From Lutraria lutraria (taxonomy: Eukaryota > Mollusca > Bivalvia > Venerida > Mactridae): a stretch of DNA of 64,000 bases. The stretch spans positions 25,952,934-26,016,933 of the forward strand of contig OZ026844.1 of assembly GCA_964023205.1 (NCBI GenBank). Direction: 5' to 3'. Position numbers and translations under genes: made by a program. The notes under the pieces were generated by a model. The model searched no databases, had not been told where the DNA came from, and saw nothing but the letters and a program-made list of their open reading frames with translations. Positions 12,534 to 24,500 of this stretch are shown one piece after another (within the stretch, counting starts at the first letter, position 1; each line of letters starts with the position of its first letter).

Positions 12534-13472
12534 CAGTAAAACCTCGATTATCCGAACACCGATTATCCGAATACCCGGTATTATCCGAATAAAATCTACG
12601 GTCCCGATTACGTCTCTATATATTTCAAGTACAACGAACCCCGGTTATACGAATCGGATTTTACGAATACCTGGTGTAATCCGAATGCATTATTTGGTCC
12701 CTAATGTTACAAATGCGCGTATTTTCACACCTATTATTCGAAGTCGTCAATTTAACAATGGCCGATTGAGAATCAAATGTCGTGTGACAAACAATGTGTC
12801 ACATCAATTCATACACGAAGCGTGTCAACAGTTTAATTATCGTTAAGTTGACCATATTGTTTGTTACGCTTTTATACTAATCGCGACGAATATTACACTA
12901 TGATCTCGGGTATAATAAGTTAATATGCGTACGTACCTGCATGGTGATCTGTATGAACTTATTTGCATTTCAGCGTCAATAAAAATTTAAAAACAGATTC
13001 GAACACAGTTAAAAAAAGCTAACTAGAATATGATGAAAAAACGTACCAAACCTAAAGACAGTACGTCTTCGATTCTTTAATTGTCTTAGAATGTTACGAC
13101 AGCGATGCCTAGTCGATCGTTAGTAAGGGAAGTGAGAATGACATATTATTGTGTCGGATTGTGTTCTGCATAATCCATAAATGCGCGGGTATTTATTTAA
13201 CAAGAATTATTGTTTCATTGGTTAACTCATATACATTCATAAAACAATGATAAATAATAAGTGTTTGTTATACATTTTATTTTATTCTTATTATCACTCA
13301 AATAAATAACGTCATGTTTACATACGAGAGTTAACTCCCTTGCAATATACGGACAGTACGGAATTTATAGTTTCCAACCAATACGTTATACTGAAATGGA
13401 TTATTCGAAACCATGGATTATCCGAATGATTTTTCAGGTCCCAATGACATTCGAATAATCGAGGTTTTACTG
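12534..13472. mobile_element. 939-bp Tigger/pogo-like non-autonomous element
   Basis: Ends are CAGTAAAACCTCGATTA on the left and its near complement TAATCGAGGTTTTACTG on the right, flanked by TA on both sides. The left end contains a repeated (C)GATTATCCGAA motif, and a GATTATCCGAA-like copy lies near the right end. CAGT termini and TA target sites are typical of the pogo/Tigger group of Tc1/mariner. No transposase frame remains. Confidence 0.88.
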
Positions 13473-13799
13473 TATAATTAAAGGAGATGTAGAGAGTGCC
13501 TTTTTTGCTGTTTCAGTTTTAAGAGACTGCATAATGGCTCACTTAGAATTGGCCCATTTTTTTGGCAGGGTTGGGGGTTGGCCTATTTTTTAACAATCCT
13601 GGATTAAACTCTGCCAGTGTGGTCCCCACACTCACAGGTCAACATACATATGCTGGAAATGGTCCAGCGACACCCAATCAGTTGCTTTAAATTTAGCAGT
13701 TGGCCAATTTCAATGAAACTTATAAAACTTTTGTTCAAATTATGACCCTATGATCAAAATTGACTCCACCCACGAGTGGAGCTCATATTTTCCATGACA

Positions 13800-13990
13800 A
13801 ATTTGACTGAAGATATTACATCCTATGTTGAATTGTCCTCCACCTGGCTCTGAATCATGTGGGGTACCTTGGCAGAAGCTTGTGGATAGAATGTGGTTAG
13901 TACTGGTTAAGGCCTAAATGAAGTCCAGGAAAACTGGTGAGGATGAGTGACCACCACAATATAACTGAAATAATGTTGTGATTTCCTGTT
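13800..13990 (+). repeat. Fragment of a SINE-type repeat
   Basis: GTTAGTACTGGTTAAGGCC and AGTCCAGGAAAACTGGTG resemble the tail at 18185-18240, so this is probably a diverged SINE body or tail. No tRNA-like head is visible. Confidence 0.45.
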
Positions 13991-14059
13991 GTATACTCTC
14001 CATGAGTGTATTAAATTTTGTTTTGCAATCGCTTAGGTAGAGTTTAGGCATCCGCGTGA

Positions 14060-14500
14060 CATTCTGCGCATGCGTAGTAACGACGCAATAGTTAGTGTAA
14101 ACTAACAGCTAGAATAATGTTCTCGTTGCATTTTTGCAGTATTTAGATAAATCATCAAATGAAAGTGATTTTGACGATGTGCCTGTATTAATAGTGGCAG
14201 TCTTGAGCAAAAGAAATTGTGCCATACCTAAATTCGCGATTTTGCTGAACATAATTATAATCTATATAGTTCCCTGTTGTGTATATATGCTCATTCAAAT
14301 ACAAACCAACACAATTATAAGCGCCATAATAAAATTTAATTCCGATATTAATATAATGCACTAATGAAAACACTAATCAATCATTAAATTTAAGTTCATT
14401 GATGAGTTACATCAAAACCCCCATTGACTGTGTTCGTCATTGCTTTCACTTTCACTTTGCTTCCACCATCTTGTTCTCGCTCACTCCCTATAAAATGGGA
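14060..14500 (+). promoter_or_regulatory. Candidate upstream promoter region of TDG
   Basis: A TGCGCATGCG palindrome at 14065-14074 resembles an NRF1 site, and TATAAAA is at 14489-14495. Both lie about 1-1.4 kb before the first recognised TDG coding exon. A non-coding first exon here is plausible but not shown. Confidence 0.3.
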
Positions 14501-15442
14501 GAGTAGACTCTCAAACAGATTTGCCACACTCGTTTTACGTTCTCGGTGTTAGTTTTGCTCTAGTGTTACGACTCGACACTTGAGTCTCCAAAACAAATAC
14601 GCTCCATATGTATTATACTATTTTTTACTAAAAATCAATACTTTTAGGAAATTGATATTTGGGAAAAAATATAGCTTACTTTTGTGAGAGGAAGACGCTG
14701 ACAATCAGCATCACTTTCTTAGTAAAACAAGCACCTGCAAATTCTTGTTAACTTATTTCCACTGTCCCACTGTTCCATTTTTCTTCATTTTCTAATATAG
14801 AAGATTCCTTTTTATTCCTTGACATAATGTAAATATACATGAAGTACTTTGATTTGTACAAAAACAGTACATGTACATACTGGGCTCACGGCAGCCAGCG
14901 CTAAATGCAGAAAAAAAAGTTGGCACATTTTTGTCCATTTGGCACGTAAGATTTTTCTCAATATTTTCTTTGTTGAAAACATTGCTTTTATGTTGTACGC
15001 GGCTACGTGACCTAGGACATTTTGCCGATGGCGTGAATTCATTCAATAAACAGTTGTAGAAGTAAAAAAACAACTGCCTGCAGAAGTCGTGTGTACAATG
15101 TATCATATACACTTGTTGATCCTGATTGCAATTCGCATCACCAACTTTGCACCTCTAACAATGAGATTGCCGCGAGGCATAGATTGTAGCTGATCTTACC
15201 TTTATTTTGCACAATTAGTGCCTGCTTGTGATATACTGCTGATCTGTTCAGTTTAGTATGTATTATATGTATATGGCAGATAAATAAAATTGTGTGTTGT
15301 TGTTTTGGATCGACATTTCCCGAAAATCTACTTTCGGTTTTACACAATATTTGAAATTTTGATGCCTTTGAATAATTTCAGGAGTCATAAAATTGGTGGT
15401 TGGGTAAATGTTAGTGACTTGACTTACAATTATAGCTACAAA

Positions 15443-15507
15443 ATGTTGGAACCAGTTCAGATAAAACAGGAACAAGATTATATCAAACAAGAGCCAATCT
15501 CAGATAG
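15443..15507 (+). CDS. TDG: TDG first recognised coding exon
   Basis: Encodes [20 protein letters not shown], two IKQE SUMO-type motifs in 17 residues. The exon may begin at 15382 after TTTCAG, with the Met internal or with 5' UTR before it. The donor is GTAATT at 15508. Confidence 0.75.
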
Positions 15508-18500
15508 GTAATTATATAATATTTTAGTTTTTACGTATTACTGATCACATTACCTGATTAAAATAAATGGTTCACAGTCCAATTGGGTCCATAATGGTTT
15601 TATTAGCTCACCTGATTCATCAGCTGAGCTTTTAGGATCGGTGAATGTCCGGCATCCGGCCACAATTAGTTTGTTTACACTCTAGCAACCGCAACTCTTT
15701 ACGAATCTTGATTAAACTTGCTCACAATGTATATGGCCACAATGTCTCGGCTAAGTTCGATTATGGGCAAAATCTGATAATAACTTCTAGAGTTATGGGC
15801 CCTTGAATTACAAAATTTGCTATATTTAGCTTGTTTACACTCTAGCGGCTTCATTTATTCACCGATCCTAATAATATTTTCAGTAAATGTGTATAACCAA
15901 AAGATCTTGGACAAGTTCAATTATGGGCGGAATCGGACCCAAACTTCAAGAGTAATGGGCCCTTGATTTTGAAAATTTGCTATATTTTAGCTTGTTTACA
16001 CACTAGCGCCTTCATTTATACACTGATCCTAATAAAAATTTTTAGTAAATGAGTATAACCAAAAGATCTCGAACAAGTTCGATTATGGGCGGAATCAGAC
16101 CACATCTTCAAGAGTTATGGGCCCTTGACTTAGAAAATTTGCTATATTTTAGCTTGTTTAAACTCTAGCGCCTTCATTTATTCACCGAACCTAATCATAT
16201 TTACAATGAATGTGTATGACCTTATGGTTTGGGACCAGATAAGTTATGGGTGGAATCGGACCACAACTTCAAGAGTTATGGACCCTTGGATTAGAAAATT
16301 TGCTACGTTTTAGCTTGCTTAACAGTATTATACCTTCATTGTTGGTTTTGATCTCAAAATCTACATAAAAATGAGTTTTACGAGATGGAAACAATATTAC
16401 CTGGTCATTGATTATTGGCCTTGGTTCTCAGGTGAGCGATAAAGGGCCAATGTGGCCCTCTTGTTTTGCTTTCTGTGTTTGGATTCAATTGAGTAAGATT
16501 ATCACTTTTTCTTTAGCACCACTGGAAACTCCCCAAAGAAAAAGGCTGGACGACCGAAAAAATTAAAACAAGAAAAAATAACAGATCATGTGATTGTCAA
16601 AAAGAAAAGAAAAATTGACAGATTTAAAGGAATGCCTGAAGAGGAAGTCATCCTTAGATTGTTGCCAGATCACCTGGCACCTAATCTTGATATCGTCATT
16701 GTTAGTTTTCTTTTACAGTTTTCTGACCGTGTTTGAAATCAATAATGAACACTTACTTTTTTTTTCATTCTTCTTGCCAAACATGTAAACAAAGGGGGCC
16801 TTTAGGTAGAGAAGAAATATGATATGGCATTTCTACACTGACCTTGATATATCTGATCTGTTATAGCAATAACTGTATGCTAAAGATTTGTCTGTTGGAC
16901 CAGATTTATTCACACTGAAACCACATTTGGTAACACTGATCAGGCTTATGTCTTTAGCTTGAATTTGTCCTCAAAAGAATTTCACTAAATTTGGAGGAAG
17001 ATCCATGGTTAACACCTTGGTAGAACCACTGACCTTCCTTAAGCTAGTTGGATAGCTTCCTCACAAGTGAAATTGGTCGTTGGTGGGATACAAACTCACA
17101 GTTGTGAGGGGCCAGTCATTTTCAGAGGCCATATCCACTAGACCACAGAGACTCTGTTTGACAAAATATGCTGCATGAAGAATTTGGCTTTTAAAATTGA
17201 ATAACTGTAATTTGCTAATTACAGTTGAATCTCGTTGACGTTATCTCAAGTTCCTAGGGACCTTGTAAATAAGTTTAAGATAAGCAGAATTTGAGATAAA
17301 CAAATATTTATTACAATGTTACATTTTTATTATGCCCCCGCATCGATAGATCGGGGGCATATTGTTTTTGGTCTCTCTGTTTGTCTGTTTGTCTGTCTGT
17401 TTGTACCAAACTTTAACCTTGGCAATATAAAATCAAAACGCCTGCACCTACATTCATCAAACTTCATATGTAGGTTCCTCATGACAACCTCTACAGGACC
17501 TGTGCATTTTCAAGTCAGTAGGTCAAAGGTCACAGGGTCATTGTGTTTAAAAAAATTCCGACATTTCTTTTTGGATACTACTCCTACATTTTTCATGGGA
17601 TTTTGACAAAACTTTCACAGACTTGTTGTTACCAAGAACCCCCACACATATATTCAGGGTTTTGTGATTCGATCATTTTTGATGGAATTATGGCCCTTTG
17701 TTTATTTTGTGTGATTGTAACAGCGAAATACTCTTGTTTTCTCAAGGGATTTTGATAAAACTTTCATGGAACTATTGTTATCGAGATACCCAATGCATGT
17801 TGTAAAGGTTTTATGATTCGATAAATTTTGACGGAATATTGTTCTTGTAATCACTACTACCCATTTTAAAATGTTGTTTGACAAGTACTTGGAACAATAT
17901 TTCCGCCAGGGGGGGGGATTTCCTGTTAAACTGTTACCTTTCCCAAAATGTGGAATAATCCCTGTGTTATTCAGTTTGATGGGTTGAGTTTTATATGAAT
18001 ACTTTTATTACTATACAGGTTGGGATAAATCCTGGTCTGTATGCTGCTTTTGTTGGTCACCATTATGCTGGACCTGGCAACCATTTCTGTAAGTATATGT
18101 GTATATGTTAATAAAATAGACAATGGCAAACTGTGATCTACATGTTTTAGCAAACATTTCTCTGTGCAGTGTATGTTGGAGTCAACTGTGTTCTAAGTAC
18201 TGGTTAGAAAACAGTCCAGGAAAACTGGTTCTAAAGGTGAAAATGGTTGAAAAAAGGTGTTAAACCCAAATAAAAAAATTAAATACATAAATAGGCTAAA
18301 TGAAGTTAGTATGTACATGCAAACAATCATGAGTGCACGCAAATATTCAGTGTTGGGCAATATGTGTACTTAAGGGATGTAAATCTGGCAAATAGTGCAG
18401 ACAGGTGGTTGTTTGAAATCCAAGCAAGGCCAATTGATTCTAATTTTGTAAACTAGCTGTGTGTGCTGTTGCATTATTATGATGATAAGATTTTCCAAGT

Positions 18501-21500
18501 TAAAAAATAATGAACTCAAATCACGTCCGTTGTTATGCTTTCGTTGATTTTTGTGTGAAGCCAGTGCAAGATTTTGTAGGAATCAGTGACACGTTTCTCC
18601 ATTTCTTCTTCCTTTAAAAAACATATGCAGATTCTATCCGGCACAAATTGAAACATATACAAGTCACGTGAAGTGTGTAACTATTTGATGTTTTGAAAGT
18701 AACAGGATTTTCCGACGTGATATTGTACTGTTGAAAACACCAATATATTCATGAAAGAAAACTTTATTTAATCAACCAGTTTGATATATTTTATGTAAGT
18801 ACACTCGTTCGGACACAAGACATGAAACTTTCTCAACCATCAAATAAATTTCTTGTTATTATGAGCACCCGGTTTATCTCAAGCAATTCATCTACTCAGA
18901 TGTCTCCTTGAGATAACAAGGTTTTACTGTATTTTGTAATAATCCAATAAAAGTGATGTTTGTAGTTGGTATTGACCGAAATTGTTGTTATAAAGAACCT
19001 ACAGAAATCATGCTACTTTACTGATAGCATAAAAAAACTTGCTGAAAAAAGAAGTGATGTAACAAAGTGTGCAGAAGTATGGACGTTTTGATAAGGTTCT
19101 AAAATCTTTACATGACATTGTATATTTATCTGTGTTTTTTCTAGGGAAATGTATGTATTTATCTGGTCTAATACCTGAACCAATGAATGCCATGCAAGAC
19201 TTTAAACTGCTTGAATATGGAATTGGATTCACCAACATAGTTGCCAGGACAACCAAAGGCAGTGCTGACTTATCAAGGTGCTTTCACTCATTCAGCTTCT
19301 CATACAAATTATTTCAAGATTTTGATAAAAACAAACATTGACTTGAAATTGCTGTCATTTTCCATCACATTATCTAAGTTCTGATGTGGCTGAAGTTTTC
19401 AGTATGCAGTATAAGGTTTTTGACCATTTTTAGCTCGACTTCTCGAAGAAAAATGAGAGCTATACTATTTGCCCCGGCGTCTTCGTTGGTTAAAGTTTTT
19501 GATAAAGTACAATAATTTGAACATTATTAAAGATATTGAACTCATACTTAGAATACTTCTTTATGAGGACAAGGCACATCTGTGGGACAAGCATCATAAC
19601 ATTCAACAGTATTTTCAGAGTTATGCCCCTTTTTAACTTAGAATTTTTGTTAAAATAGGTAAAATAGTACAATATCTTGAAGACTTTCAAAGATATTTAA
19701 CTCAAATTTTGAATACTTCCTTATGGGGACAAGGTACATCTGTAGGACAAGCAGCATAACTCTGTTAGCAGTATTTTTAGAGTTATGCCCCTTCTTCACT
19801 TAGATTTTTCACCTTTATCAAGCATTTTATTACATTGAAGACTAACAAAAGTCGAGCGCGCTGTCTTCAGACAGTTCTTGTTCATTCTTTCTTTTTTCCA
19901 GCTTTGAATTCAAAATATTGTTCGACACTGTTATGTTGATAAAAGTTAAAACAGGCAATAATTATATGAGGCTTTGTAATTAGTATATATACTTATTTAT
20001 CATAGGTTTTTAAAAGGTTGAAAAGCCTGGTTTTAGGATTATTTTTCTATTTTACATATAATTTGTTTTGGAAAGAAATCAATATTTTCATAAGATAATG
20101 GCATATCACGGCAATTTCATGTCACCGAACTCTACGTTGGCCAAAATCTTAAAATATACTGACTTCTTTCCAAAACAAATTATACATATGTGTCAGTAAC
20201 TTTAATGAGACGACTCTCCCCTTTATCTGATGAGAATTGATGAAGTATTATAGAAGATATCAAAGAAAATGTTACCTGCACAAAGTGTTTTACTAATTTT
20301 GTTCTAATAGAACAGTTCTATGCATATCATGGAAATTTTACAGTTCATGTTCAATAGACTGTTGAAAACCTGGTTTTATGGTTTTGCCATACATGTTTCT
20401 TGCTTAAACTCTTGTTTCCTATAATTACAGAAAGGAGATAAAAGAAGGGGCTCAAATTCTCACTGAGAAACTACTGAAGTACAAACCAAAGATAGCTGTC
20501 TTTAATGGAAAAGGTATTTTAAGTTTACATTAGCAATAAGTGCTCATGGTGAACAATATTGATCACCCTGTCTATCAGTGCGTGACATGTGTTAACAACA
20601 ATAGTTTCAAATGAAAACCCTACAGGAGTTATGGCCCCTTTTTGACCTAATCTTAGCTTAATAGTGGTTTCCGATCAATAACTCAAGAAATATTTCATGG
20701 ATTAGTTTCATATTTTACATGGAGATGTGTAATAATAAAACACAGGTCAAGTTAGATATCCGGTAAAATTAAAACATTTTCACAGGAGTTATGGCCCCTT
20801 TTTTACTTAGCTTTCAGCGGGGGCATTTGTGTCCTCTGGACACATTTCTAATATTTCTGTTTTAATATAATAGCCAAGAAAAAATACGTGAAAGTTGTCT
20901 CAGTCTTTTTTCAGGTGAGGGATTATAGGGTCATTATGGCCCTTTTGTTTATTTGACATCATTAATTAGTTGTTTTACCAGTGATTTTGGTAAAAATACT
21001 GTTAATCAAATGAAAAAAGAAAAGATATCACTCTGTTGAGTTAATACATAGAAGAATGTGTCTGTCTCATTCTTGTATTTAAACTGTTGTTGTACTTTTT
21101 ATCAGGTATCTATGAAGTATTTGTTGGACACAAAAATTTCCATTTTGGAAAACAACCTGATTGTTTACCCGGTACTGAAACGGTAAGTGAATGCTAGTGA
21201 TCTTATTGAAAATTCACAATAAATAAATAAACATTTTCAGGTTTTATGCTTGTTTTCAACAGTATTTTACCAGTATACCAGTGGGCAGTTTCCTCAACAA
21301 TGTTTCTAGATTCTGTACCATCGCCAACCTTGTTCTCTGCCAACTTCTCTGTATAAATAACCTAAGACATAATGTCTTCAACAAATTCATCAGAGACATT
21401 TCCACACTTTGGGGTTGTTAACTAGGGCTGTGTGAGTATCCGAGTACTCGGGTAATCACGAATCTAATTGAAAAATCAAGTATGAATAATCGTCATTACT

Positions 21501-24500
21501 AAGATTCGTGGTTCGCGATCTAGTTTTTTAACAAATTAAAAGTGTATCCTTTGTTCTTAAAAATCTCTTTTCCATGAATGAATATTGTCACATCATAGAC
21601 TACTTTATTTGCCAAGATGTCCAATCAGTTCTTTCAACAATGATGCTAGTGAATCAATTATCTGGAAGGGAGTACATATAAATTTAAGCCATAAAACAAT
21701 TTATATTGATTTACTTCATTATTCCTAAAAGAAATCAAATTTAGCTGTCTTCAGGACTGCAGTTTTGAAGTTTTAGATGGGTTACTTGATAACAAAAGAT
21801 TTGTGATTCGACTTGTGGATCGTAAGTGTTGAATCGTAAGTGTTGAATCGTGGATTGGATTGGATCGCCACTTACCCAACAATCCACAGCCCTATTGTTA
21901 ACACTTATAAATTACAGTTTTGATTTGATCTTCTCCAAACCTTGTCATAATGTTTGTATAAATAATATCTTGGACAAGTTCAAACATGGGTCTTTTGGGG
22001 TCAAAAACTAGCTTACCTGGTCAAATCACAGTAAAACCTTGTTAACACTTTTTATCAAATCTTGGTGAAAGATGCTCAGTATGTCTGCCTTTATCATGAT
22101 TTCCAGGTTAACTAGTAAAATAGTAACTTTGTCATGTATGGATGGATTTCAGAAATACCTGGCAGAAATGTGCACCAACAATTGACTGTGTCATGTGTAA
22201 AACCCAGCATAAAACTGCCTTTTCGAAAGAAATCAAGTTCACATTTTTTTAGTAAAAGTCATTGACATTAATTTCTGAAAAACCTTTTTTTTACTTTAGA
22301 TTTAAACATTCTGTTTTATAGTGGCATGTGGGGGTATTCGTCACTCCTGTGACAAAGCTCTAGTTTACATTTAGTATAAAAGTAGTAGCACAATATAAAA
22401 TGTTTTATTTTCTTTAAGGTATTGGAATTGGCTGTCTGGTCATAGCAAGTTTCACCAATTTATAGATTTAAAAACTAAACCATAATAATACACTTAAATA
22501 AACCCATTGTATGAAGTCCATTGCAATTATTACATTTTGTTGGTCTTCTATAAACCAATATCGCACATAGTTTACACATTTTTGAACAAAGATAACTACT
22601 CTGTATATAGGAATATATTTCAACAAATGGCATTTAAATAATCATAAATGTATAATGCAGGGAACTGTGCCTCAGATTTTTGATAACGTCCTCCATTTGT
22701 AAATTGTTAGATACTTGACTTTAAAGAAATTCTGAACCCTGCTATTTATTTTGTAATACGCCGTAAATAAAAAATGAAAAGAAATATCAAAAAGCACTGT
22801 TCCCTAGATCAACATTTCCACTACAAAATACTGAAAACCGCTTTGAAATCTGTCAATGATAGCCATTCAAAATCTGGAATGTTTACAGTTCAATATTTAA
22901 AACCTTGCCCAGGTTTGATGTCTAGTAAGAGATTTAATAATAAATTATTGTCATCAACAAATTAATAGTACTAATTAGTACCAATACAATACACTACACA
23001 TAAGAGGTGGTTAATGCTGATAAGTGAAGTCGATAAAAGGGGTACTTTGTATTCGGTTGGAATTTTTTGTTGCTTGGTATTAAAGTATGATATTTAATCC
23101 TTGTAAGTAACTTAAAATATTATTTTATTTTTTTTTAGCATAAAAAGCCAGAACCAATGCCTTAAAGTAAATCTGTCAATAAACTAATCCTTCTTAAAAT
23201 ATTACTATTGTAACTAGTTAAAGATAAGTATATTCTGCATGCTTAGTAATTTTGTCAAAGAACGTTTTTGTCATCTGATTATGTTGTTTGCTCAGTAGAA
23301 AGGTTGGGTCAAGACATGAGATGATTTTGCTTGTCAATTTGTTTAAGAAATTATGTCCTGAAGAAACTGTCTCCCACTTCGGTTCACATATTATCTGGGA
23401 AAGTTGTCACAATGTTGCATGAATTAGGTGTACAGGTTACTTCTGGTAGATAATCTATGAACATATGTTAGGTCTACTGATGATAATGCGTTTTGTTAGA
23501 GTGTTGATAAACAAATACTTTTTAATTCATAAACCTTGGACCAATACTAGTAAACTCCACTTATGGACATATGTTGACTTGCTTATAACTATCTGAGATT
23601 TGGTAAAAATTGTTTTCCACTTAACAGGCTGTGTTTGTGATGCCCTCTTCAAGTGCAAGATGCAGTCAACTACCAAGGGCTGTTGATAAAGTTCCATTCT
23701 ATGAAGCATTACGAAAATTCAAAGACCACTTGAATGGGGATCTTCCTAATTTGGATAATTCTGAAATTACATTTCCAGACGTGTTCTTAAAAACTGCTGT
23801 AAAAAAGGAAGTTAAGGAAGAAAAAAAAGAGCAGGATGATCAATATCCTGGTGAGATGGACCCATCCTTACTTAATGACCAACAGCTGTCGCAGTTTGTA
23901 CCCGGCTCATACCAAGTGATACCTCATTCAAGTCAAAGCTCAATGTCTTCTCAGGGGACTTTTAACAAGTCTAGTCCAGATTTTCAATTTGCAGGTACCA
24001 GACAACCGATGCCAGCTGTTAGCTCACCATCAACTGTACAGGTTAAACAGGAACCAGTAGATTTGGACTGTCAGGCTTCAAGTAGTCGCCCATCAGAAAC
24101 TACTTCTATTGGACAGTTAGAAGTTTACAACCAACCACAGAATAGCTCTCAAAATGATTCTCATTTAAATAATTTCTTGAATGGATTATATGGACTGGTA
24201 GGCCAGGTAGCTGGAGATGATAGATGCTCTAAATATGGTATGGTCTCAAACACTGGTATGTTTACTAAAGGACCAGTTCAGTTTAATGATGCATTACGTG
24301 ACATTGTAAGAGAAAATAGTAATGAAGAATTAGATTCATACACTAATATGGATGCTATTGTTGAAAAACCTCAAATCGTTCAAGAATCTCAGGGGAAATC
24401 TGCTAAATCAGGTCGACCAAGGAAACGGAAGTCAAAAACTGCTGCAGAAACTCAGTCAATGCCTCTTGCCACTGTCTCATCTCCTACTCAGCATTTTAAT

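Larger units (their letters stand above)
17222..18929. mobile_element. Pair of inverted Tigger-like ends bracketing TDG exon 3
   Basis: Left end CAGTTGAATCTCGTTG...GTTATCTCAAG; right end, read in complement, CAGTAAAACCTTGTTATCTC. Both are flanked by TA. The 1.7 kb between them includes a separate modular repeat, a SINE tail and TDG exon 3. Either two partial elements in opposite orientation or one element that surrounds the exon would explain this. Confidence 0.6.

Noticed and set aside
14134..14364. Possible exon beginning after TTTTTGCAG with SSNESDFDDVPVLIV
   Set aside because: The acidic start looks protein-like and an acceptor-like site precedes it, but the rest is low-complexity hydrophobic and it does not join TDG in phase with recognisable sequence.
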